Below are positions 14,043 through 19,759 of a stretch of DNA of 19,759 nt, in pieces (position 1 is the first letter of the stretch; each line of letters opens with the position of its first letter). Both the position numbers and the translations under genes were made by a program. This DNA comes from Deltaproteobacteria bacterium (GTDB lineage Bacteria > Myxococcota > B64-G9): assembly GCA_003647095.1 (NCBI GenBank), contig QMME01000020.1, positions 1 through 19,759 of the forward strand, given 5' to 3'. The notes under the pieces were generated by a model. That model had not been told where the DNA came from. It worked only from the letters and a program-made list of their open reading frames with translations, and searched no databases.

Positions 14043-16418
14043 TCAACCGTCGTGGGCCTCGCGGGGAAGGCGCACCGTTACTACCGTGCCTTCACCGGGT
14101 TGCGACTTGACCAGTATCTCGCCACCGTGCCGGCTGACGATGCCGTAGGCCACCGGCAATCCCAGACCACGGCCCTGGCCCACCGGCTGGGTGGTGTAGA
14201 ATGGTTCGAAGACGTGCTTGAGCTGGGCGGCGTCCATGCCCGGACCGCTGTCGCGAATCGAGCAATACTGCCAGTGCTCGTCGTCCCACAGGCTCACCAG
14301 CAACCGGCCGCCGCCGCCCATGGCGGCGATGGCGTTTTGCAACACCTCCACGAACACCCGCACCATGGCGTTGACATCGAGCCGGCATTCCGGCAGCCGC
14401 GACTCCTGAACCACCACCTCCACGCCTTCGGGTATGGCGTGCCGGAGCAGGTCCAGAGCCTCGCGCACACATTCCACCAGGCTGGTCTGCTCGGGAAGCG
14501 CGGCCGTGTCCTGGCCGAAGTTGCGCAGGGCCTGCACCACCGAGCTGACACGCTGCAGCCCCTCCAGGGTCTCCCCGACCAGCTGGGGTATGTCGGTCAG
14601 GATCTCTCCGTTCCCTTCCGCGCCGTCCGCGGACAGGTCCGCGCACAGCTCTTGCAGGTAACCACGCAGGGTCTGCAGGTTGGAGATGGCAAAGCTGAGG
14701 GGATTGTTTATCTCGTGGGCCACTCCGGCGGCGACACGCCCCAGGGCGTGAAACTTCTCTGCCTGGGCCAACGAGACCAGGTTTTGGCGGGTACGCTCGT
14801 AGGCCCGGCGCAGCATTTCGGCCCGCGCCAGGCTGTCTTCCAGCTCGGCGGCCAGCTTCTGGTTGGCCCGTTCCACGATCTCGGCACAGAGGGCCGCCGG
14901 CTCGATGGGCTGTCCGAAGATCTCACCCAGCTGGCTCAGGTCGCGGAACAACCTGGTGCGGATCTGCTCCAGGCTGTCGCCGGGAACCCGCTGGTGCAAG
15001 ACCTGCATGCCGTCGTTGATGCCGTTGCCGGTCCCCAGGTGGGAGGAATAGGTGAGGGCGTCGGCGGCCCGTACCAGTTCCGTGGCCGGTCGATACTCGG
15101 GGTACAGTTCCCGGTCATAGCCCAGGTGGTGATGGGCCACCACCTGGCAGATGGAATCGGGAACGTTCCAGCGCTGCAACAAGGCCGCGCCGATCTCGGC
15201 GTGACACATGCCGAACAGGGCCCGCTCGCGTTCGAGCGACCAACGTGCCAACAGCTGGCGGCCGGCGTAACCGTTGTCGGCACGGACGAACTCCGACAGC
15301 AGCAGGAACTTGCCGGTGTCGTGGAGCAGCCCCATGGTGAAGGCCTCGTCCGCCGGAACGTTGAAGAACTGGGCCAGCGACTCGCAGGCCAGGGCGCAGG
15401 CCACCGAGTGACGCCACAGCTCGTAGGCCATCTGGGAGCGGTTGTCGGCCGAAAGGTGGCGCAGGATGGAAAAGCCCAACACCGCGTTGCGCACCGCCCG
15501 TAACCCCATCAACGATACCGCCCGCCGCACCGTGGTCACCGGTTCGCTGAAATGGTAGGTGACGGAGTTGGCCATTTTCAACAGGTAGGCCGAAAGTGCC
15601 GGATCGGTGCAGATCAGGGATACGATGTCTCCCATTTCACAGTCTTCCTTGAGGCTCTCCTCGAGGATGCGGGCGGTGACCGCCGGCAGAGAGGGCAGGC
15701 GCTCGATGCGACCCAGCATGTCCTCGAGCTTCTGTCCCTCCTTTATGCGATAGGAAATGTAGTCCACCAGCTGCGGCGGTGGTTCGACGAACTCGATTCC
15801 CACCAGCACCTGTTCCCCCGGCTGGTCAACGATGTAATGAACTATGGCCGAACTGCTACCCAGTTCCTGGTCGGGGTTTTCGTCGCTGAAAATCGTCACC
15901 CGCACCCGTGCCTTCTCGGATGGCGGGAAATCGGCCAGCACCGACGCACCCTTCTGGGAAAGATCCCTGGTGATTCCCGCGACGGTACGGGACGCGAACT
16001 CCATGCTCACCGGCAAACTGACGGCTACCCGGGGAAGGCGGCGGTGATAGAGGCTGAGCTTCTCCAGCACCAGCCGGTGGAAGTCGGCCACGGAAAGACG
16101 TTCCTCGATGAGCACCACCGGCTCCAGCGCCCGGTAACGATCCGTTGCCTCGGAACCGATGCCGGCGGCCGTCACCAGCGCCGGCAACTGGCTCGACCCC
16201 GCCTGGCGGCGCAGGTGCTCGAGCAGCTCGTCGCCAAGCAGGTCGGGCATCCAGTGCTCGAATACCACCAGATCCGGTTCGAAGCTGGCCGCCAGCCGGA
16301 CCATCTCCCGGGCGGAACCGGCCACCTGCAGGCTGACATCACGCCTGTCGGCCAGGGAGTTTTGCAGGTCGTAGCGTACGGCGATGTCATCCAGAACCAG
16401 CAGGCGGGTGTGGTGCAT
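14043..16418 (-). CDS. Five-domain hybrid sensor: degenerate receiver, PilZ, HDOD, HisKA and HATPase
   Basis: The 791-residue protein starts at ATG 16418, with AAGGAG just upstream; longer in-frame starts lack a ribosome site. Residues 1-120 are receiver-like: the acidic pair D10-D11 and T83 are present, but the phospho-acceptor position is Glu54 (VVFEHWMPD) and the conserved Lys is replaced in the LIEER stretch. Residues about 126-225 form a PilZ domain with R126-x3-R130 and D152-x-S154-x2-G157, so c-di-GMP binding is likely. An HDOD domain follows (about 235-440, with LPSLPAV and H366-D367-TGK). After a helical linker come the HisKA H-box (AHEINNP, His568), the N-box (VLQNAIAAM), DSGPGMD, VFEPFYTT and GRGLGLPVAYGIV. 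It lacks membrane segments, so it senses inside the cell. No separate response regulator is adjacent. Confidence 0.88.
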   Translation of the reverse strand: MHHTRLLVLDDIAVRYDLQNSLADRRDVSLQVAGSAREMVRLAASFEPDLVVFEHWMPDLLGDELLEHLRRQAGSSQLPALVTAAGIGSEATDRYRALEPVVLIEERLSVADFHRLVLEKLSLYHRRLPRVAVSLPVSMEFASRTVAGITRDLSQKGASVLADFPPSEKARVRVTIFSDENPDQELGSSSAIVHYIVDQPGEQVLVGIEFVEPPPQLVDYISYRIKEGQKLEDMLGRIERLPSLPAVTARILEESLKEDCEMGDIVSLICTDPALSAYLLKMANSVTYHFSEPVTTVRRAVSLMGLRAVRNAVLGFSILRHLSADNRSQMAYELWRHSVACALACESLAQFFNVPADEAFTMGLLHDTGKFLLLSEFVRADNGYAGRQLLARWSLERERALFGMCHAEIGAALLQRWNVPDSICQVVAHHHLGYDRELYPEYRPATELVRAADALTYSSHLGTGNGINDGMQVLHQRVPGDSLEQIRTRLFRDLSQLGEIFGQPIEPAALCAEIVERANQKLAAELEDSLARAEMLRRAYERTRQNLVSLAQAEKFHALGRVAAGVAHEINNPLSFAISNLQTLRGYLQELCADLSADGAEGNGEILTDIPQLVGETLEGLQRVSSVVQALRNFGQDTAALPEQTSLVECVREALDLLRHAIPEGVEVVVQESRLPECRLDVNAMVRVFVEVLQNAIAAMGGGGRLLVSLWDDEHWQYCSIRDSGPGMDAAQLKHVFEPFYTTQPVGQGRGLGLPVAYGIVSRHGGEILVKSQPGEGTVVTVRLPREAHDG

Positions 16419-16455
16419 GCACTCTCCTTGTGCGTCCACGAGTTCTTCTCTCCTG

Positions 16456-16464
16456 TTAATACCA
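16456..16464 (-). promoter_or_regulatory. Possible extended -10 promoter for the sensor kinase
   Basis: Read on the minus strand, TGGTATTAA combines a TG extension with a -10 box matching four of six positions. It is placed about 30 bases before the predicted leader start and about 40 before the kinase ATG. No good -35 box is visible at 17 bases. Confidence 0.3.
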
Positions 16465-16508
16465 ATCGGAGCACGGGTACCGCTCTTGAGCCCCCCGGAG
16501 GAAAAAAT

Positions 16509-16524
16509 TGGTACGCGGCTTGCA
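16509..16524 (+). promoter_or_regulatory. Sigma-54 (RpoN) type -24/-12 promoter for the nonulosonic acid genes
   Basis: The sequence TGGTACG-CGGC-TTGCA (16509-16524) matches the sigma-54 consensus TGGCACG-N4-TTGCA at all but one position, including the invariant GG and GC with correct spacing. Transcription would start near 16535, about 38 bases before the ATG at 16573. Activation by an enhancer-binding protein, such as a flagellar regulator of the FleQ/FlrC kind, would be expected. Confidence 0.7.
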
Positions 16525-16546
16525 TCGTCGTCAAGCGGGTAACAGG

Positions 16547-16559
16547 GCGGGAATCCCGC
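16547..16559 (+). promoter_or_regulatory. Leader hairpin just before the dehydratase ribosome binding site
   Basis: GCGGG-AAT-CCCGC forms a 5-bp GC stem with a 3-base loop, ending two bases before the GGAGG at 16562-16566. It would lie in the leader of the sigma-54 transcript and could affect mRNA stability or ribosome access. Confidence 0.35.
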
Positions 16560-16572
16560 TCGGAGGAAAAAC

Positions 16573-17703
16573 ATGAAAAAACAACACATTACCTCCCTGG
16601 AGGAAATGGGGACCGGAGGCCGCCGTCAAGAAGATGACACCGTGGGTGCCGGCCGGGTTGACGGTTCCTTCTTCTATGGCAAGCGCATCCTGGTCACCGG
16701 GGGCACCGGCACGGTGGGCCGCGAAATCGTGCGCCAGCTGCTGGCCGCCCGACCGGAGGTGGTGCGGGTGTTGTCCCGGGACGAGACCAAGCAACACCAG
16801 ATGGAACACGAACTGGGGCAGCGCCGTGACATTCGCCTGCTCATCGGGGACGTGCGTGACCTCGAGCGCCTGCGCCTGGCCCTGGAAGGTATCGATCTGG
16901 TGTTCCACTGTGCCGCCCTCAAGCACGTAAAGTCATGCGAGTACAACCCCTTCGAGGCGGTCAAGACCAACATTATCGGCACCCAGAACGTCATCCTGGC
17001 GGCCCTGGACCACCGGGTGGACAAGGTGATCCTCACCTCCTCCGACAAGGCGGTCAATCCCACCAATGCCATGGGTGTATCCAAGTTGATGGCCGAACGA
17101 CTGATGACCGCCGCCAACGGCATGCGCGGGCCCCGTTCCACCGTCTTCGCCTCGGTGCGCTTCGGCAACGTGGTGGGCTCACGCGGCTCGGTACTGCCGT
17201 TGTTCGTCGAGCAAATCGACAACGGCGGTCCGATCACGGTGACCGACCCGGCCATGACCCGCTTCGTGATGAGCCTGCGTCAGGCCGTGACCCTGGTGCT
17301 CAAGGCCGCGGTTCTGGCCCGTGGCGGCGAGGTCTTCACCCTGAAGATGCCCTCGGTGCGTATCATCGACTTGGCCGAGGTGCTCATCGAGCGGCTGGCC
17401 GGCGGGCAGGCGGTGGCCATCCGCCGGGTGGGCAGGCAACCCGGTGAGAAGCTGCACGAGGAACTGCTCACAGCCGAGGAGGTGAGTCGTTCGGAGATGC
17501 TCGAAGACATGTTCGTCACCTACCCGGCGCTGCCTTCCAGCCGGCGCCTGCCCTTCGGCGGGCGCCGTCCGCCGCGTCGCAGTTACTCCTCGCGCAGCAA
17601 CGGCATCATCGGGCGCGCCGAGATAAGGAACTTCCTGGAACGGGAGGGACTGTTGCCGTGTTCACCGGCGAACGCGGCGGTAGCCCTGCGGAGGGCGTTG
17701 TGA
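16573..17703 (+). CDS. NAD(P)-dependent nucleotide-sugar 4,6-dehydratase (PseB/LegB/CapD family)
   Basis: The 376-residue enzyme is an extended short-chain dehydrogenase of the polysaccharide-biosynthesis (CapD/FlaA1) family. The NAD loop GGTGTVG is at 43-49. CAALKHVKSCEYNPFEAVK is the typical UDP-GlcNAc dehydratase segment. The catalytic stretch SDKAVNPTNAMGVSK gives Met167-x3-Lys171, so the usual Tyr is Met, as in WbpM-type enzymes. The SVRFGNVVGSRGSVLPLF motif follows. It should convert UDP-GlcNAc to a 4-keto-6-deoxy sugar, the first step towards pseudaminic or legionaminic acid. The N-terminal 30 residues are an extension before the Rossmann fold. The ATG is 6 bases after GGAGG (16562-16566). 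It heads a gene set in which every stop overlaps the next start. Confidence 0.88.
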   Translation: MKKQHITSLEEMGTGGRRQEDDTVGAGRVDGSFFYGKRILVTGGTGTVGREIVRQLLAARPEVVRVLSRDETKQHQMEHELGQRRDIRLLIGDVRDLERLRLALEGIDLVFHCAALKHVKSCEYNPFEAVKTNIIGTQNVILAALDHRVDKVILTSSDKAVNPTNAMGVSKLMAERLMTAANGMRGPRSTVFASVRFGNVVGSRGSVLPLFVEQIDNGGPITVTDPAMTRFVMSLRQAVTLVLKAAVLARGGEVFTLKMPSVRIIDLAEVLIERLAGGQAVAIRRVGRQPGEKLHEELLTAEEVSRSEMLEDMFVTYPALPSSRRLPFGGRRPPRRSYSSRSNGIIGRAEIRNFLEREGLLPCSPANAAVALRRAL

Positions 17704-18467
17704 GAACCGTGGCCATCGTCCAGGCCCGCATGGGCTCCAGCCGGTTACCCGGCAAGGTGATGCTGGAGCTGGGAGGGCACCCGGTGCTCGAGCAGGTGGT
17801 GAGCCGGCTGGCCACCTGCCGGCGCCTGGACGAGGTGGTAGTGGCCGTGCCCGCAGGATCGGCCCAGCGCCCCATACACCGGCTGTGCCGCCGGCTCGAC
17901 ATGGCCGTGGCCACGGGCCCGGAAAACGACGTGTTGGAACGCTACCGTAACGCTGCCCGGAACCACGACGCGGAGGTAGTGGTGCGCATCACCGCGGACT
18001 GTCCCTGCCTGGATGCGCGGGTGGTGGACCTGGCGGTAGAGACCTTTATTGCCAGCGGAGCCGATTACGCTTCAAACACCCTGCAGCGCACCTGGCCGCG
18101 GGGCTACGATGTCGAGGTTTTCTCTCGGGCGGCGCTGGAACGAGCCGCGGCCTCGGCTCGGTTGGAGCACGAGCGCGAACACGTCACCCCGGCCCTGTGG
18201 CAGCACCCCGAACGTTTCCGTATACAGCCGGTTCTGGCCCATCCCCCCTGCGGCAACCCCGACTGGCGGCTATGTCTAGACACGCCCCGGGACTACGCCA
18301 TGTTGCGCCTGCTCTGGCGCGGCTGTGCCGACTCACACGGGCACCTGCCCGGGGCCAGGCAGGTGGCCGCTTTCCTGGAGGCCAACCCCTGGTTGACGGC
18401 AATCAACGCCAAGGTGCGCCAGCAGCCGGTTCCCCCGCCCGCTGCAGCCCGGGAGGCGGTTGGTTGA
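17700..18467 (+). CDS. SpsF/PseF-type cytidylyltransferase family protein
   Basis: The 255-residue protein opens with VAIVQARMGSSRLPGKVM (residues 4-21), the nucleotide-binding signature of SpsF-type cytidylyltransferases (COG1861 group). RITADCPCLD follows, bearing the metal-binding Asp, then NTLQRTWPRGYDVEVF and a DTPRDYAML segment, all typical of the group. In nonulosonic acid clusters this protein usually fills the CMP-sugar activation step, or is annotated as a glycosyltransferase-like protein. The classic PseF/NeuA signature (ARGGSKRIPRKN) is not present. The GTG start at 17700 overlaps the dehydratase stop (GTGA), with GGAGGG (17690-17695) upstream; longer in-frame starts would run into the dehydratase gene and add nothing conserved. 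Confidence 0.85.
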   Translation: MRTVAIVQARMGSSRLPGKVMLELGGHPVLEQVVSRLATCRRLDEVVVAVPAGSAQRPIHRLCRRLDMAVATGPENDVLERYRNAARNHDAEVVVRITADCPCLDARVVDLAVETFIASGADYASNTLQRTWPRGYDVEVFSRAALERAAASARLEHEREHVTPALWQHPERFRIQPVLAHPPCGNPDWRLCLDTPRDYAMLRLLWRGCADSHGHLPGARQVAAFLEANPWLTAINAKVRQQPVPPPAAAREAVG

Positions 18468-19480
18468 TGACCGGGCCGCGTAACATCGTGGTGACGACGG
18501 CGGCCGGCAACGACATCGGTTGGGGCCACCTGGCTCGCAGCACCGCCCTGGCCGAGCAGCTCGGCGAGCAGGATCGCCAGGTAACGTTCTTCGCCAACCG
18601 ATTTGCCTGTTCCCGGTTGGAGCGGCGCCGGCTGGTCTGCCGGCCCTGGAGCACCCACGAGGATCCCCGGGCCCTGGCCGCGGCCGTTATCGCCAGGGCA
18701 GGCGATGCCGACTGCCTGATCGTGGACCTGCCCGGGCGGGCCGGGCGCTGGGATGAGTTGCGCGGTGAGCTGTGCCGCGGTGCCCGAGAACGGAAACTGG
18801 TCACCGTGGTATTCGAAGACCGGCCCGGGGCGCTGCCGGTCGGGGCCACGTTGGTGGTCAATCCCAACGTCGGCGCCTACCCGCCCGCGGGTAACAGCGG
18901 CCCCGCCTTCCTGGCCGGTCCCAGTTACCAGCCCGTGCGCCGGGAGTTCCGCCCCGGGCAACCGCCAGCGATGAAAGTTGATATCGAACGGATCCTGGTG
19001 TGCCTGGGCGGGGGCATCACCGGTATCCTCGAGCAGGCGATCGGCCTGCTCGATCGAACCCTGCCCGGGGAGGTGGAGCTGCTGGTGGCGGCCGGCGGCA
19101 CCTCCATCGATGCCTTGCCGGAACGGGCCGGGTTGCTCCATAAGCCTGACGAACTGGCGGCGGCTGCCAGCGGATGCGACCTGGCCGTGGTGGGCGGGGG
19201 ACAGCTCAAGTCCGAGATGGCCTGCCTGGGCCTGCCGGCGCTGGTGCTACCGACCGCCCCGGACCAGCACCCATCCTGCCGGGCCTGGGCGGAGGCCGGG
19301 GGCCGGGTGGCCTGGAGCCTGGAGCAGCTGGCCCCGGCCATCGACGAGCTACGGCCGGTATCAAACCGCAGGCGGCTGGCGGCCGCCGGCAGGGCGCTGG
19401 TGGACGGCCGGGGCGCCGAGCGCATCGTCAGCATCCTGGAGAATCTGCCGGCGGAACCCGCCAGGGAAGGTGAGCCATGA
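18467..19480 (+). CDS. PseG/SpsG-like UDP-sugar hydrolase
   Basis: The 337-residue protein begins with a glycine-rich loop, DIGWGHLARSTALAEQL (residues 16-32), including His21 in the G-x-G-H-x-x-R motif, the catalytic His of PseG. The C-terminal half has the GT-B-like donor domain (ILVCLGGGI, then CDLAVVGGGQLKSEMACLGLPALVLP). PseG removes UDP from UDP-2,4-diacetamido-2,4,6-trideoxy-beta-L-altrose, freeing the hexose for condensation with phosphoenolpyruvate. Members of this family in legionaminic or related pathways use other isomers. The ATG at 18467 shares one base with the preceding stop (TGATG); GGGAGG at 18451-18456 is the likely ribosome site. Its own stop overlaps the next ATG. Confidence 0.85.
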   Translation: MTGPRNIVVTTAAGNDIGWGHLARSTALAEQLGEQDRQVTFFANRFACSRLERRRLVCRPWSTHEDPRALAAAVIARAGDADCLIVDLPGRAGRWDELRGELCRGARERKLVTVVFEDRPGALPVGATLVVNPNVGAYPPAGNSGPAFLAGPSYQPVRREFRPGQPPAMKVDIERILVCLGGGITGILEQAIGLLDRTLPGEVELLVAAGGTSIDALPERAGLLHKPDELAAAASGCDLAVVGGGQLKSEMACLGLPALVLPTAPDQHPSCRAWAEAGGRVAWSLEQLAPAIDELRPVSNRRRLAAAGRALVDGRGAERIVSILENLPAEPAREGEP

Positions 19481-19759
19481 GATCTCTGGCGACCAGCTTC
19501 CACATTGCCGGGCGCCCGCTCGGAGCCGGAGAACCCTGTTACGTCATCGCCGAGGCCGGTTCCAACCATGATGGCAACCTGGACCAGGCCCTGCGTCTGA
19601 TCGACGCGGCCGCGGCCGCCGGAGCCGACGCGGTGAAGTTCCAGACCTTCAGCGCCGACGGCCTCTATTCCCGAAACACCCCCATGATCGGCTACCTGAA
19701 AGAACAGGGCCTGGTGCGGTCGGGCGAGACCGTGCATGACCTCATGGACCGCATCGCCA
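19477..19759 (+). CDS. NeuB/PseI-type nonulosonic acid synthase, N-terminal fragment (3' end outside window)
   Basis: The 94 complete codons visible include YVIAEAGSNHDGNLDQALRL and AGADAVKFQTF. These are the near-invariant opening motifs of N-acylneuraminate synthases (NeuB, PseI, LegI). The enzymes condense phosphoenolpyruvate with a 6-carbon amino sugar to give the nine-carbon acid. In this setting, just after a PseG-like hydrolase, PseI or LegI activity is most likely, but the parts that might separate them are outside the window. The ATG at 19477 overlaps the previous stop (ATGA), preceded by GGGAAGG. Confidence 0.92.
   Translation, partial: MRSLATSFHIAGRPLGAGEPCYVIAEAGSNHDGNLDQALRLIDAAAAAGADAVKFQTFSADGLYSRNTPMIGYLKEQGLVRSGETVHDLMDRIA

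Noticed and set aside
14052..15503. 483-codon plus-strand frame opposite the sensor kinase
   Set aside because: The opposite strand encodes intact HDOD and kinase motifs, and this frame has none.
18197..18466. Upstream in-frame start for the PseG-like gene
   Set aside because: It would overlap the cytidylyltransferase gene by 270 bases and adds Pro/Arg-rich residues before a typical PseG N-terminus.

Overview
The window is GC-rich bacterial DNA, densely coded with short intergenic gaps. It holds 17 protein-coding genes, of which the first and last are cut by the window edges. I see no tRNA, rRNA, CRISPR array or intact insertion sequence, and no gene-free stretch longer than about 165 bases. 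The protein families suggest a Gram-negative proteobacterium-like organism: an S46 periplasmic dipeptidyl-peptidase, a zinc-ribbon/Yip1 membrane protein, HDOD/PilZ signalling and a sialic-acid-type sugar pathway behind a sigma-54-like promoter. A Desulfuromonadales-like (former Deltaproteobacteria) host is plausible but is only a guess.

Layout, left to right. (1) 1-144: tail of an alpha/beta hydrolase. (2) 308-1624: a lone DUF4143-type AAA ATPase, preceded by an AT-rich region with a tandem TTGACAT repeat. (3) 1747-6542: a tightly coupled four-gene unit: secreted S46 peptidase, zinc-ribbon plus Yip1-like membrane protein, an exported TPR protein with four ~60-residue hydrophobic repeats, and a transglutaminase-like protein. 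(4) 6541-7132: a very AT-rich promoter island driving a lysine-rich, histone-H1-like protein with a transposase-type helix-turn-helix core. (5) 7139-8167, minus strand: ketopantoate-reductase family protein. (6) 8268-13289: the most unusual block. A metal-permease-like domain is fused to an HflK-like SPFH domain, and is followed without gaps by a separate HflC-like and a separate HflK-like protein, then an M42 metallo-aminopeptidase. (7) 13350-16418, minus strand: a small coiled-coil protein with a possible atypical PilZ domain, and a five-domain sensor kinase (degenerate receiver, PilZ, HDOD, HisKA, HATPase). (8) 16573 to the window end: nucleotide-sugar dehydratase, SpsF-type cytidylyltransferase, PseG-like hydrolase and NeuB/PseI-like synthase, each overlapping the next by a few bases, behind a strong match to a sigma-54 promoter.

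How the genes may work together. The last block looks like part of a pseudaminic/legionaminic-type nonulosonic acid pathway. With a sigma-54 promoter it would fit flagellar glycosylation, though no flagellar gene is visible. The divergently placed kinase and its PilZ-like neighbour point to cyclic-di-GMP input into surface or motility behaviour (inference). The 8268-12185 block looks like a self-contained membrane assembly in which a cysteine-bearing permease is covalently tied to an HflK-like scaffold subunit and supplied with its own HflC-like and HflK-like partners. This is the best candidate for an undescribed system in the window.
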